A stretch of DNA of 64,000 nucleotides from Gordionus sp. m RMFG-2023. Taxonomy: Eukaryota > Nematomorpha > Gordioida > Chordodea > Parachordodidae. Positions within the stretch are counted from its first letter, which is position 1; every line of letters starts with the position of its first letter. The stretch is taken from NCBI RefSeq assembly GCF_954871325.1, contig NC_088777.1, positions 8,843,366-8,907,365 on the forward strand, written 5' to 3'. The translations under genes were made by a program, and so were the position numbers. The notes beneath the pieces are model-generated. The model had not been told where the DNA came from and searched no databases. It saw only the letters and a list, made by a program, of their open reading frames with translations. Below are positions 36,211-49,463 of this stretch, in pieces.

Positions 36211-39207
36211 TTATAAAAGTGAAAAAGAATAAAATGTGCAAATGGGTATAATTATGTTGTCATTTTGGGATGTGTAACCTTCCAAAAAAGAATTCAAAAT
36301 CAAAGAAATCGTTATTTTGATCCAAAAAGGTCCGGTGCCGATTATCGAAAATGGTTGAAGATAAGGTTCGACGTAGTCTTTATTCGAATTTCCAATGGGA
36401 CAATATTTTATAGCTTTTTTAAATGGATTATGTCGGACGCTATATTTTTGACTAGAGTTACAGCCTATCCTACCTGATTGATTGGAATGAACGTCAAATT
36501 TCGGGAAGCCAGAAGCTTGCACCAAGCAATAAATGGCTATAGATTGAGCTAAAAAGGACACTAAACACCCCGTGACGCTTTTGCCCGTTCGATTAGTATT
36601 GAAAGGTAGATCCAAATGATAGCCTAGAATATTTTTCGAGGAGTTCATCTTTAAATCTCCATTAACTTTAGTATATTTTGTAGGTTGTTTATCTAACAAA
36701 TTTGGCCTTTCATAAAAAGTTGATAGCCACTTCGCCTTAAGGTAGGAACAGTAAGATCCGGCTATAGCAGCTGCGGAATCGCCGATACCCACCGATATTA
36801 TACCTGCCCAAGTGGGTATGCCCCATTTATTCTCTAGTGCTGATGCATTCTTCACTGACTCTGGAATTAGTATTAATAACATAGAACGCCGGTAATAGGA
36901 TATCCAGAATGGTAAGCACATGCCCACCAGTAAATAAATGTGGGATAAAATTAAAGGGCTAGAAAGATCTTTCGTATCCCTAAATGATTCGAAACGTTCG
37001 TTAAAGGTTTTAAAAAGATTCGCGAAACGTCTAAAAATGGTGTTTTCGTCAGCAAGATCTATTGTCTTAATAGACTGTTTAGCTATGTAACGGAATAGTT
37101 CGAGTTCTAACAGTAGGGCAAAAGCAGCGGCCGAACATACACAAGTCAAAGCTGGGTTCATTAGTATCCCTGGAGCTATGATAAATATAGTTATAAGGTG
37201 AAAAAATTTTCTATTGATTATGAGTGTGAAAGAGTGATAAGCTTTCAACGTTTTATTCAATTCATCGGTATAGATTTTGCTATTCCTTGAAATCAGATGG
37301 GGTTCTTCATTGCAAAATTTGGATTTTGGTTTCAACAAACAGAAAATGAATGATATGATTACCAAAATAGTCCAATAAATGAGTAGCAATATCATCCTAT
37401 AATGGTATAAAAAATTGTAGAATGTAAAAGAATATTTTGACGATGAGGTCGGTTTTATGAGACTCATCAAAAAATAGAATACACTATGACCAAAAAGATA
37501 GCGAAAACAAAGTAAGAATCCGATGGTTTGAGCAGAAAATATTATCATGAATTTTTTGAGAGTTATGTTTGCCCAATTTTTAATTTTAGGATAATCTTTG
37601 TTCAAATCATAATTCAATGAAACTAGAGTATTTTTATTGTTATTTAGATCAAGCATAAATGTAGTCATAATTAAGATGACTGGATGCAAAAGGACCCAGG
37701 CCATACATAGCAAATCTTCACTGGGGGCCAAAAATTTTGAAATAATATGTTGATTAAAATATAATTTCAAAAATAACTGAGTTGTCACATGATTCAGGCA
37801 CAATGTCATGAAGGAATACAGCCCAGTTGTGAGCATCAAAAATTCACCATTGGTAAAACAAGATGTGAATAAGGTGAAAAAATTTCCATTCTTTTTTGAC
37901 ATTTCATTAAAATTATTAATATCAATTTTGAACAATATTTTCTCATTTGCATTGTTATCATTTTTATCTGTCTTTATTTTTTTGTTATATGTTAAAATTT
38001 TATATACAAACACAATTGTACAGATAATTACTAGTGTATTTATCAATACAACAATAGAAAAATAGGGAAGAAAATCTGGAGTGGTCCGGAATATGAGAAG
38101 TATATTTTTGCCAATAAAAAATGGTTTAAATACTTTGCTTTGCATAAACTTTATTATCTTTTTGCAAAAAATATCATATTGTTTTTTGTTGGTCATCACA
38201 AAATATAGTAATGCTGAGAGAAGAATTAATATACAAATTATTATAGGGATTATCATAAAAAATACTATAAATGATATTGCTACATATTTGATGCACCAAA
38301 TTGCACTTGCCAGCATAAATGAAAAATGCCAAGACCTGAAGTATATAGTCATTATTGATATAAATTTTAAATTGGCTGCTATATCTCCTGTTTCTGTCTT
38401 CTTTTTAGACTTCTGATTACTACATATCGATAATAATTTAATGGTCCATAATTTGCAATTGTTTTTAAAATTCATGTAAGTATAACATATTTCAAATAAG
38501 GAATATAGTTTATACATTCCATATAAGGTTATAAGAGTAATTAGTAAGGTTTGGAGGGTGGTCATACATAAACTAAAAGTATTAAAAACTATGAAATATC
38601 TGTAAGTAAAACATTTTAAAAATAAATTATAATTTATGACTTTTATAAACCAAAGAGGATTAAATATTAACATAGGTAAACATATGCACCAAATACCTTT
38701 AGAATATTTATTATTTATATTTGATGCTGTATTTCGAGTTTTCCACATAAATGAAAAACTTATATATTTATATTTTAATAATATTTCAAAAAAAAATATA
38801 AAAGTTAAAATAAATAAGGTTAAAAATAAATAGATTGTTGAAAATATATTCTGTAAGTATAAAGGTTTTATATAACTATCAGTGAGATGATATTGATATT
38901 TTCTTTTTTCATACAGTTTATTAATAAATGAAAATACACATGGTTGAATAATTATTAAGGCAACTAGAATATGTTCTAAAGTTCAAATAAAAAAAATTAA
39001 TAAGGATATACGCTAAATCATATATACCTAACATAGCCTTTTTTATGAGATTATCATATGTACGAGGCAATATGATAAGTAAAATAAAACCTAAAACTAA
39101 ATAAAGTAAATTTGAAGAATATCGAAATCCTTAACAGGTTGTCGAAGTCCATCATCATCAAGAAAACTTGAAGGCAAAAGGTATTTTGACTTTTCGTTAT
39201 TCGTCAT
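36211..39207 (-). CDS. DOLK: Dolichol kinase, expanded, three exons
   Basis: DOLK uses CTP to phosphorylate dolichol on the ER membrane, supplying the lipid carrier for N-glycosylation and related pathways. The minus-strand model is exon 1 39207-39168 (ATG), exon 2 39129-39028 and exon 3 38975-36211, with introns of 38 and 52 bases, for 968 residues. Exon 3 alone gives 845 residues from its first ATG (38748), and its frame is open upstream to the splice site. The catalytic region is C-terminal: VGIGDSAAAIAGSY matches the GVGDM.AS..GS motif, RTGKSVTGCLVSFLAQS matches KKT.EGT..S..AQ of the CTP loop, and LEGYTSQNDNIIIPI matches LEAYTTQIDNLLLP. There are many hydrophobic helices. Human DOLK is 538 residues. 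Here there is a long N-terminal membrane extension, about 50 extra residues between GD...GS and the CTP loop, and another Ser/Asn/Lys-rich insert before EGYT. The two small introns are inferred from phase alone. Confidence 0.85.
38976..39027 (-). other. 52-base intron of DOLK (inferred)
   Basis: On the minus strand it starts GTATATATGATTTAG and ends TTGAACTTTAG. Removing it joins KKAML to EHILVALIII in phase 1, extending a membrane helix-rich frame on both sides. Confidence 0.6.
39130..39167 (-). other. 38-base intron of DOLK (inferred)
   Basis: On the minus strand it starts GTTTTCTTGATG and ends CTGTTAAG. It links a 13-codon first exon (MTNNEKSKYLLPS) to FRYSSNLLYLVLGFILLI in phase 1. It was chosen because it is the only phase-consistent GT-AG pair found. 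The acceptor tract is weak. Confidence 0.4.
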
Positions 39208-40150
39208 TCTTCGACATTAAACTGGGCAATTTTTGGGCAGGTTGCAGTGGCTGGCTTCATGAACGATTATGTGCATTAAAAATATAGTAAAATAAGCTCA
39301 TACTCGCTTTAGGAGAAATTTTTTTATTTGATAGGGTCTGGAAAGTTAAATTCAATTTTTACTGAATTAAAACCTAATAAGTTTGCAACTAAGTTAACGT
39401 GAGAGCTTAGTTCTGAGATGCGTTTTGTTTGGTATAATATTTTAAATATTTGATATATCATATCCATTGAATTCTTATTCCATCCTAAATAAATATATTA
39501 TTTAACTTCTATGACCCTACAATAAATTCGTACAATCAAAATATATTTCAATTATGATCAAATTATGTGATTAGGTGCATCGCCCTATAAAGTGGAAAAT
39601 TCAACAGATATATACTAGGTGTTCCTTTTTCCATCTAATTGGAATAAGTTAAATTAGGGCAAAATATATATGAGGATCCATTTACACCTTTGTGGGCAAT
39701 TTGCACATAATTGTGCGTATAACAGTCTGAAAACTGTCATTTAAAAGTCCATTGGCTAAAAAAAGTTGAGTAAACCAAAAGCCTATATCCGAGAATCTTG
39801 TAAATATTTTTTACTTTATGGGGAAGGGATGATATAATTTTGAATGTCCATGTTAAATATGTAAATTGTCGAAATTCGATTTCACTCTTCTTTAGAGAGA
39901 TAGGCACTTTTTTTAAAAAATAATTTTTTTTTCTCAGTTCGTTTTTTAATGTTTTTCTTTATAGATTTATACATATATTTTTTTTTAAATTTAATTTTAA
40001 TATTTACTAATTTGTTTTTTAAATGTTAATTTTTATTAGTGTATATATAAATGTTCAATTTGATTTAAATCAATATTTTTTAATATTATTTATTTAATTG
40101 TATATATTTTAGATGTACAGCGTGACAGGACTGCCAATGAAGCAAAATCC
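39208..40150. other. No recognisable feature
   Basis: Upstream region of DOLK on the minus strand. AT-rich, no promoter element can be supported. Confidence 0.35.
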
Positions 40151-40354
40151 TTAATTGGGTTCCCCTGAGATCTGTTTTTTTCCTATGATTTTAATTAAAT
40201 TGAAGGCCTCATTTCTAAACATGACTAAGGTATTGGTAACTATTTGTATGAACACAGTGTTGGTGAGGCCAGCATATTTGTTTTTTTTAAAGATTTCTAC
40301 CTTTTTAATGGTAGAAAATAAATAACTTTTTAATCTTTCTAATCCATTATACAA
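40151..40354 (-). CDS. Possible coding exon, unknown
   Basis: An open stretch of 67 codons with a balanced, not purely AT-driven composition: LERLKSYLFSTIKKVEIF, then AGLTNTVFIQIVTNTLVM and a Lys-rich tail ending in SGEPN. The predicted mix of basic and hydrophobic residues could be one or two helices. There is no ATG at the start, and no clear neighbour exon was found. It may be an exon of an unrecognised gene or chance. Confidence 0.2.
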   Translation of the reverse strand: MYNGLERLKSYLFSTIKKVEIFKKNKYAGLTNTVFIQIVTNTLVMFRNEAFNLIKIIGKKQISGEPN

Positions 40355-40507
40355 GAAAAATTATGTGTTATTCAACTCTAACTCTAGCTTCCCCCAAAAA
40401 GACTGAAACTCTCCAATAATTGCACATATCAGGAAAAATTATGTGTTATTCAACTCTAACTCTAGCTTCCCCCCAAAAGACTGAAACTCTCCAATTGCAC
40501 ATATCAT
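40354..40507. repeat. Tandem duplication, period about 78
   Basis: The stretch starting GAAAAATTATGTGTTATTCA, including CTCTAACTCTAGCTTCCCCC and CTGAAACTCTCCAA, occurs twice in a row with only small indels. This is a recent local duplication. Confidence 0.9.
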
Positions 40508-40671
40508 TCATTTTCTCTTTCCAACCCGCAATCAAAGGAACTTACCAATTTCTTCTTTATCAATAAGCATAATCGATACGAATGTTATCACATTCTTAGA
40601 CAAATTTCCAACTCCTGAAGGATCTCATTAGAGTTCCTACATAACTATGATATCGTCACACCACACTCAGG

Positions 40672-41223
40672 CAGCGTCTACATGAGCGGGAGGGGTAGGA
40701 ACAGTTTGCATCCTATTTTTTTGAGGGGGTAGGCTGCTTTAATGGGGGTAGGATAAATTTCTATTAAATTTTGAGATGAAATAGGACAAAATTTATTGCT
40801 GTAAAAATTAAATACTTTTATTATAGTATTATTATAATACAATTCGTCGACCAAATCTATAAATTGCAAACAATCATACACATTGTTTTCCAAATAAACT
40901 ATGGTTTAAATATTTCAGCAAGCTCATAATGACATAATAATTAATTCATTGCAAATAATGGAGGTTTTAATTGAATTTATTATCTAAAAAATAAATTCTT
41001 TATATTTACAAAATATCGATAGTTGGTAGTAGAGATAGATTAATTTAAGTAATCCTTTACAAATTCTTTGAAAAGAGTATCAATAAATAAATAAGTGAAA
41101 ATAATGATAAAAAAACACCGCCACCAAAGCGGCGGGGATTTTTTAGTGGAGGGGGGGGGGAGGTAGGCAAATGTTTTTGAATGGGGGTTTGCATCCAGTG
41201 AAAATCCTGTCATGTAGACGTTG
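40672..41223. mobile_element. CAGCGTCTACATGA MITE, copy 1
   Basis: The ends are CAGCGTCTACATGA at 40672 and the near-complement TCATGTAGACGTTG ending at 41223. The duplication CACTCAGG is exact (40664-40671 and 41224-41231). Near the ends lie GGGAGGGGTAGGA and GGGGGTAGG words and a run of 10 G (41151-41160). The same element occurs in the opposite orientation at 48903-49463. Eight-base duplications point to the hAT superfamily. An open stretch at 40678-40893 has no transposase motif. Confidence 0.93.
41151..41160 (+). repeat. Guanine homopolymer run (10)
   Basis: A run of 10 G inside MITE copy 1. The second copy has only a short C run at the matching place, so the run length varies between copies. 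Confidence 0.95.
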
Positions 41224-41231
41224 CACTCAGG

Positions 41232-44208
41232 GACTCTTCGAAATATTCATATTAACGATAAAGTACTCAACTCTCACGAAATTAACAATGACAACTTTCC
41301 TTCCATTTTCTTATTATATCTGTCAATAAATTACCAGACAGTGTACCGTTGAAAATTGACTTTATTAAATTTCGACTCCTATTATTTTACAACGGGTAGT
41401 CATTTTACAATAGTCGTAGCTGTTAAATGACTGCATTGAAATGAGTTGTTATATTCGTATCAAAATGGTAGGCATTTTTTTAATAAAAATAAATGTTTTG
41501 GATTAAAATGACTGCGATTAATTTTATTGCTAGTAATTAATTAGTCGCTTCAAACATTGGCGGTCATTTTTTCTATAAAAATTGTAATCAAAATTAAAAT
41601 TCATTTTTAAATGTGAGCTATCAGCTTTAATTATGAACAAATAAATAGACAATAATTGATTTTTATTAGAATTAATTGAATTCAGTACATAACTTATAAT
41701 TTTTATGAAAACTTACAAAACCTATATGTAAAAATCAATGATACTAAAAAATTTATTTTATACATGAATAATCATATTGATATATATTAGCGATATCATA
41801 TATTTCCTTAAAAAACGCACAATAAAAAATTATTTATATGTGTAAAAAAGATAAAACAGGGTTTAGTGACAAGTTCTAATTTATTTTTATTGCAAAATTT
41901 GAGTTAAATAAAGATTTATTTTATTTTAGATTAATTGTCTTCAATTTAATTATAAAACAATAAAAATTTAAGGAAGGCAGGAATATTTAATACTTTATTT
42001 TTCTAAAATTCTTTATTATCAAAACTCAAAACATTTTTATTAAAATAATTCATTAAAACAAATTATAGTTTTACAAAATCTCTCTAAAAGTAGCTAAAAA
42101 AAATCACTGCCAACATAAAAATTTATAGAAGGCAGATGATTATATAACAAATTTGATAAATTTAATTCTTTTTCAATTCTTCATTAAAAACATTTAAAAT
42201 TTTTTATTTTCTAAATCCTAATAAAATGGTCGGATTTATATACTTTTTATTTTACAATTATAACATTTTTTTACAAAAGTAAGAAAAGAACAAATTATTT
42301 TAAAGTTAAATATTAAAGTAAGAAAAGAACAAATTATTTTAAGATTCTTACATATAACATTTTTTATTACAAAAGTAAGAAAAGAATAATTTGTTTTAAG
42401 GTTAAATAAAATAAAATTATTTTAAAATAAGCGTAAGTTAAAATGACCTTAATATAAAAATATAAAGTTTTCTATATTTAACAAACATGGTATCACAAGC
42501 ATGATATCACAAATAAGCATTAAGCTAGGCATAATATTATAAAATCATGTTTAAAAATATTAAATTACAAGATAAAACTCAGCAAACATCATGACATTAG
42601 GTGGGGTGCTCGGCTACATCTCTATTTTTTCCTAATTTAAGTCATTAGCTTGTGTGTGAGTAATAAGCACATGTGATATGCTGATCAACTTTGCATATAT
42701 CAGAAAATTATTAATAACTTCATTGCAGAACACCATGCCCTGGTTATTGTTCTAAACCAATTAAATAAAATATAATATATAACACAAATATATTACTACA
42801 TGACTTTCATATCTAACCAACAACACTAATATTGAATCTCATAAATAGGCAAAATAATCAACTACATACAATAATTAAATATTTAGTGTAAGAGGCCATA
42901 TACATATATCTATGCCTATTCCTTTTTAAAATAGGAATACTAATTAATTTTGGACAATGGCGTAGCCATAATTTTCTCAAAAAAATCCTCCCATTTTTTA
43001 TGAACATTCAATTGCTTATATCTTAAGCTATGTTAAAATTATTTTAAATATCATATAACAAAATTTTAGAGAGTATTTTATTTTATTATAGATTTTATTT
43101 TTTATATAAAAATACTTTAGCATAAATAACATGCCTTTATTTAATCATGTATTTATTTTTATTATTTAAAATAAATTTCAAAATGTAGATATTTTATACA
43201 GATTATAATATTAAAAATTTTATTGTATAAAAATTCTATTTTTTAAAAAAAGAGTAATTTAACAATTACATAAAATATAAATAATTCTTATGCAAATAAT
43301 GGAATATAAAAAAATATGACGATATTATCAAAATATAATACACAGTGCTTTGATTAAAAATAGTATTAATAAATTTTATGAGTTAATTCAAAAATCATAT
43401 AAATGTTATAACTAAGAATTCATTTTAAGAAAAAATTTGATTATAAATATCATGTTTTAAAACTAATATAATCATATTGCAATTTTTTGATTTGAATTTA
43501 TAAAGAGAGATATATTTTTCCCCGAGATTTTTCTAATTCATCTAGAAGCATCTCAATACTAATAACATATATATACTTCCCCAAGTTTAGACCGGTGATC
43601 AGAAAAGATAAGCAATTACTATATAATCGCTCACAACACTAACACGCAATGCAGTATTAATACATATTTTTTAGATAAGAAAAAATTATTTATTTGAGTA
43701 TCTTTAAATATAAAAAATGCATCTATAAAATTTTCAATTGTATTATTATTTACTTCAGAAAAATTGTCTCTAGTAGGTTTAGTTTTTGATCTGTCTAGGG
43801 TCAGTCTAAAATTATAATAGTAATAGTTAAAATAATAACTTATACGGAATAAGTGGATGGCCTATTTACCAACAACTGGCCAGGCCACTACCCTTTAATT
43901 AATTTCTCTCAAAATTTGTTAAAATGTGAAAGGATTGAAATAAGTTTATTTAGCATGTTTTGATAAATATATAAATAGAAGAGTAGTTAATTTTAAGCAT
44001 GTTTAACACCCTATCATTAAATAGATGAGCCTGGATAAAATGAAATGTTAATATTTATTATTTATTGTAATTTTTTTTTGTAATATAATTCTTATATAAT
44101 ATCTTATGGCCAGTTGAAACATAGCATATTTGGACTGGGCCAGAAAATAAGTCACCTAAACTCATCTAACTCAAAAAGTATTGTAGATACAGCTTTGGTT
44201 CAATTATT
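41232..44208. other. Long AT-rich stretch, no gene recognised
   Basis: No coding signal found. About 42275-42400 has three copies of AAGTAAGAAAAGAACAAATT (the third shortened) with spacings of 45 and 70 bases. Confidence 0.4.
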
Positions 44209-44695
44209 TTAAAGATTAAAGAATGGGCTAAACATTGATATTAAATTTATTGGATATATATTACTTTTAAATGCTTCCTCGTTGATATTTGATGATAAAA
44301 CCTTCCGATAAATCTTACAATAAAATTTATTTCCTGAATTTTTTATAGAGATTGAAATATTTGCGAATCCAGGAAAGCTAAATTTCATATTATAATCATT
44401 TTCCAGGGAAATTTTGTCGACTTGTTTTATACCAAAATTATCTTCAATATCCGACATTTTAAATTATTTTCAAAACGTGATTTATAATAAAAATTTTAAA
44501 ATATAAATTTCAATTTCTAAATAAAATAAAAAGATTATGGTTTTACAATTAATTTTAAATATACTATAACAACGTTTATATATATTTAATATACTTTCTA
44601 AATTAATAGCTAATTACCAACATCGTTAATTTATTTGAAAATAAGGCGCCAATGCTACCTCTTGGATAAAGTAGCGCACTACTTTAACAACACTG
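44209..44695 (-). mobile_element. hAT 5-prime fragment, CAGTGTTGTTAAA family
   Basis: On the minus strand the fragment starts at 44695 with CAGTGTTGTTAAAGTAGTGC, the same terminal repeat as the hAT at 22235. An 82-codon ORF follows (44457-44209, MSDIEDNFGIKQVDKISL...), with FYCKIYRKVLSSN in a BED-finger-like position. It is in the right place for the N-terminal exon of the transposase. The other end of the element was not found. Confidence 0.6.
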
Positions 44696-46051
44696 CATAT
44701 ATAGTATTTTTAGTAAAAACTTAAATTAACCGATTAAGAAAGTAAACTAATAAAAAAAGAGCCTTATATTTATTTAATAATAAAATTAATGCCGTCTCAA
44801 AATTGGCTAATTAAGAAATAATATAACGAAAGACACATCCAATTTAATAATGATAAACTTTAAATTCTAAGTATTAAAATTAAAGCATAGTTAAAGGCAA
44901 TAATATGCTAAAAGCTGTATAATAGATTATATAGAAGTAAAAACATTGCATATATATATTGTAATTATCTTGAATAATATAAATTAAATAATAAATTTGA
45001 ATAAAGAGAATATATTTTAAAATAATTGTAACTCAAATGAAATAAAATTATATATTTAAATTATTATAAAATGGCTACGAGGTTGGGATAAATAAATTCT
45101 TAAATAAATTTTTCTCTTTTTCTTGCATGAACTTACCATAATTATATTAAATTTATGATATACAAGAATATATATTCCTGGTAGAAAATATATTTGCAGA
45201 AAAATCATAAAATAATATTAATATTAAGTTATAAAATATATTCGCCTCAACATGGGTTAATAACACGATTAGAATAAGAAATCACTTTTATCCTAAGAGA
45301 AAATAAAATATAAAGAATTAAAATCTGAATTCCAGTAAAAAATAATAATTTATACAACAAAAAGTGTGTTCTCTGTTAGTTTAAAATTTTATAGATTAAA
45401 GAAGAAAATAAAACTATACAAAATTAATTTTATAATTCCTATAAAAGAAAATTATCAACTTTGCTGTTTCAAGACAACAATCCGAATCGAACTGCGAAAC
45501 CAGAGCGAACCGATAATCTTCAAGATTATATTAAATAAGTAATTATAAAAATATAAATTAAAAAGTTTTTTCTCTAAGATAAATATTAATGATTAATTAT
45601 TTTAAAAAATCAAATTTATAAAAACGGGAACGAACCAAAAAGAACAGTTGTGAATTCGAAACCAAACCGGACAGATATGAATTTCTTTAAAAAAACGAAA
45701 TAGAACAAAACCTTTATAAAATATTTAGCTAAAAACGGAAATGAACCGAGCAGCTATACTTAACGGTTCAAAGCCCTGATTGTTGGAATTAAATTACAAT
45801 AACTAGAATATGAAGTCCAAACCAGGTAGACTGACTCTAAGATTGAAGAGGTTAATATGATCACATTTCAAGATATCGTAACACTATCAATGTCTATAAA
45901 GAATTAAACAATACTAAAGAATAAGAAAAATTAAACGGTGAGGAAAAAAGGATAATAAAACAATAATGTTTATATAATAATAGAAATTTAGAGATTATAA
46001 ATTATCATAATAGAAATAAGTTTAATGATAATTACAAAAACAATTATAAGG
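44696..46051. other. No gene recognised
   Basis: AT-rich. A patch at 45480-45780 with repeated AACCGAA/GAACC words (CCGAATCGAACTGCG, GAACGAACC, GAAATGAACCGAGCAG) looks like the core of another decayed MITE. Confidence 0.35.
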
Positions 46052-46230
46052 ATAACGGCCTGAGTAAGATATTAGCCAAAATAATTTTATATAATCCGCA
46101 TTTTGGCAAATACATGTTAAACCTTACTGCCATCTATGAGCAAAATCTCCAGGTTTACATAATATTTTGTCTAAAATCTTAATCGGGCCGTTTTAAAAAT
46201 AGACCCAAATCGAGTCGTTTAACAACACTA
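46052..46230. mobile_element. Foldback MITE, TAGTGTTG family, copy 2 (left end missing)
   Basis: The right end reads CGAGTCGTTTAACAACACTA. The centre has ATTAGCCAAAATAAT and the GAGCAAAATCTCCAGG word shared with the copy near 60655. Confidence 0.7.
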
Positions 46231-46329
46231 ATGATAATAATAGAAAATACAATAATAAATAAATAAATATATGATAATAATAAGAAAATATTCTATAAAA
46301 ATTATGGAAATGACTGACAGGGATCTAGT

Positions 46330-47130
46330 AATAATTAGAAAGGTAGATGTTTTAGATGTGGTAAAAGTTTACTACCAATACATGTCCACTTATAATGCAA
46401 TATGATTTCAACACGGTAAAAGACGGCAATACCAAAAACTGTGCAACGTTAGTTTAGAAATATTACACGTTGACACAAAAAAACAAGCTACAATTGAAGT
46501 ATGGATATATAAAAAATTCATCCCTTTAAATATGAAGGAGCTAAAAGCTTTTCTTGGCTTCCTTTCAACAAAAATATCTAAAAGATCTACATATAAATAA
46601 ACTAAAGTAACAAGGTTCCATGGATTTGGACTGTGAAAGAATAAAATGTATTTCAGTATAAAATGCATATTAACTAACAAAGATACTTTAACCCCCTACA
46701 ATACAGAAACGCTAGTAAGGGTAACAGTTGACGACTCAGAAAATGGGTTAGGGTGGTTATCATATAGTACCGATTGGGGGGAACTTTTTATTGCTCATGC
46801 GTTCCGAACTTTAGCAATCGCGGAAAAATCCTAGACTTCTATAGACCATGAAGCGGTCACCTTAATATTTTATACGTATAAAAGGAAATTTTATTTAAAC
46901 AGACCATAAACCACTTTAAAGAATATTTAGTATAAATAGACCTAACGAAATTAAAATGATCGATTAGTGGGATAAAAACGTACATAGATCTTAAATTATA
47001 TAATTAAATATCAAGCGGGAAACGATAAGTATATGCACTGTCCTTATGTGGAGCATACATCAAATCTAGAAACATCAAATGAAATCAAAATGACCAAAGC
47101 TGGACGATTTAACAATTGACAGAAAAACTG
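46330..47130 (+). pseudogene. LTR-retroelement fossil (gag knuckle and RNase H pieces)
   Basis: Broken pieces of a Ty3/gypsy-like polyprotein. A zinc-knuckle start (GRCFRCGKS) lies at about 46342, and an RNase H-like stretch (VDDSENGLGWLSYS, then DHEAVT) at about 46690-47050. Much of the protein between them is absent, and no LTRs were recognised. It is heavily broken and looks older than the copy in the CAP-H intron. Confidence 0.6.
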
Positions 47131-48454
47131 TGCATGGCACAAGAAAATAGTTTGTAAAGTTATATATAAACTCAAATAAAATAAAATTATGTTTTTGAAT
47201 ATATATCATAAATTTTGTCAAACTATCTGGATTGATTTAATTTTTTCTAAATTTAATTGCTTATTTTGTTTAATTAATTCTTTTGGCATTTGGCATTGAG
47301 ATTGATTTACAATATATTAAAATTTTCTTCAGGATTTTAGCAAATGAGCGATCCACAATAAAAAGAATGATAAGTTTGGGTTGGAAAATCCTATGAGGTT
47401 GGGAAACAGGGATTTCAAAATTTCTATCTGAAGTATTTGTCAAAAGCGATATCCTATACATCCATCAATTCAATTTAGTATTTTTTACAAGCATTATTTT
47501 TACCTCTTATGATATATGCTTAAAATTATTCCAAATCTAGTTAAAAAAATAAATAATATAAGGATTAAAATGTATTTTCATAATAATAATGGTATGATTT
47601 TTTGACATAATTTTATAATAGGAATCTGCTCAAGCCAAAGTAAATCCGGGAAGCATTTTACATTTTTTAAAATAAATAAAATCCAAAGTCTGAGGCAAAA
47701 ATTATACAGTAAAATAACCTTAGTCGGTAAAATAACCTAGTCGGCGAAAATCGGGGTTAAGATAAATATAAAAAATTAAAAGGTCTAAAAATGGAACAAT
47801 TACCCATTTATATTAGACACGAGATTCTAAATTTTAGAGTATGAGACTAGAAAATTTTGGGAGATATATATTTTGCAATTGGGTTATTTTTTAAAAAAGA
47901 TTATGCGTGTTTTTTTCTTTTTTTTATTTCTTAAAAAACTCAAATAAAAATTAATTTTTTAATTTTTGGGTTTGTTCCGCTTTATACTCGAGATTCATGC
48001 TTTAGGTTTGCTCGAACATTTTACTATGGATTTTGGAATCCGGTATGATAAGGATTTGTGCTCAGGGGTTGAGCTGGAGTAGTTTGTCCAGGTTTGTAAT
48101 CGAGGTTTGTGCTCAGAGCGTGCCTGAACATCAAATCAGCTAATAATTTATATTAACAAACATTTTAACAAAATTAGGCACCCAGTTTCTTATTATACAT
48201 CTATAATTTTACCCACCGGGAGGTTGATAATACAAAAAAGAATTTTAAATTTTAGTAAGAGAATATAATAAAAAAAATGAAATCTTTTAAAAGATATAAC
48301 AATTACCATGAATGATAAAATGGTATTCGGCAATAAAGTTTAAATTTTACACGCAACTGAAACAAAAAATAAAAGCTTAATATAGAATGGCATCAGCAGC
48401 TTATAATAAATTGGTCACGATTATGAAACAATAAATAATTAATATAATCAGCCA
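47131..48454. other. No recognisable feature
   Basis: AT-rich. The stretch 47975-48125 repeats TTTGTGCTC and AGGTTTG words but has no defined ends. Confidence 0.35.
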
Positions 48455-48670
48455 CTGGTGTTGGTAAAAAGCCTGATTTCAATTTCAAAACCGCCCGATT
48501 AAAATATTAGCCAAAATAATATTATGTACCTGGAGGCTTTGCTCATAGATTACAAAAAGGTTCGGACATCTATTTGTCAAATATCTAGGCCTATATAATA
48601 TTAATTTAGACAAAATCATAATCGGATTGTTTTTAAAAATGGACCTAAATCGGGCTTTTTAACAATACTA
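48455..48670. mobile_element. Foldback MITE, TAGTGTTG family, copy 3
   Basis: Left end CTGGTGTTGGTAAAAAGCC, right end GGGCTTTTTAACAATACTA. The arms are inverted copies through CCCGATTAAAATATTAGCC and its counterpart. The centre has GGTTCGGACATCTATTTGTC, as in copy 1. Confidence 0.75.
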
Positions 48671-48902
48671 TTGGCCACAATTGCTCCAACAATATTGTTA
48701 TAACATCGCCCTAGTCATAATATATTTGATTACTCGTAGAAACTTTGAATTTAATCATTTCTAGGATTTATATAAAAAGTGAGTTGAAATTATAAATAAA
48801 ATAAAAACAAATATTTGTTTGTTATTATCATATTTTTCATAAGGAGAGCGTACGCACTCTACTTAATTGATTTAAAAAGTAAAAAAAATTATATGCAATA
48901 TT

Positions 48903-49463
48903 CAGCGTCTACATGACAGGATCATTGGATGCAAACCTTTTTCAAAAACCTTTGCCTACCCCCCTAAATAATTCACGCCACCTTCGGCGCCGGTGTCTCT
49001 TTATTATTATTTTCACCTTTATAATTATATTAACACTCTTTCAGAGAATTTATAAGGATAACTTAAATTAATCTATCTCTACTACCAACTATCGATATTT
49101 TGTGAATATAAATAATTTTTTTTTTAGATAAAAAATTCAATTAAAACCTTATTTATAATGAATTAATTATTATGGCATTATGAGCTTGCTTCTAAACCTT
49201 TTAAATTAAAAAGGATAGCAGAAAGTTTTATTTGGAAAACAATGTGTATAATTGTTTGCAATATATAGATTTGGTCGATAATTGTATTATAATATTTCTA
49301 TAACAAAAGTATTAATTTTTACAGCAATAAATTTTGCCTATTTCATCTCAAAATTTAATAGATAACCCCCCAAAAAATTTATCATGTCCCCATTAAAGCA
49401 GCCTACCCCCTCAAAAAAATAGGATGCAAACTATTCCTACCCCTCCCGCTCATGTAGACGCTG
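48903..49463. mobile_element. CAGCGTCTACATGA MITE, copy 2 (opposite orientation)
   Basis: The ends are CAGCGTCTACATGA at 48903 and the complement ending at 49463. The duplication GCAATATT is exact (48895-48902 and 49464-49471). It aligns along its whole length with the reverse complement of 40672-41223, so both copies came from the same family member. Confidence 0.94.

Noticed and set aside
40678-40893. A minus-strand open stretch in the first CAGCGTCTACATGA MITE
   Set aside because: It lies wholly in a non-autonomous element, carries no transposase motif, and no comparable protein was recognised.
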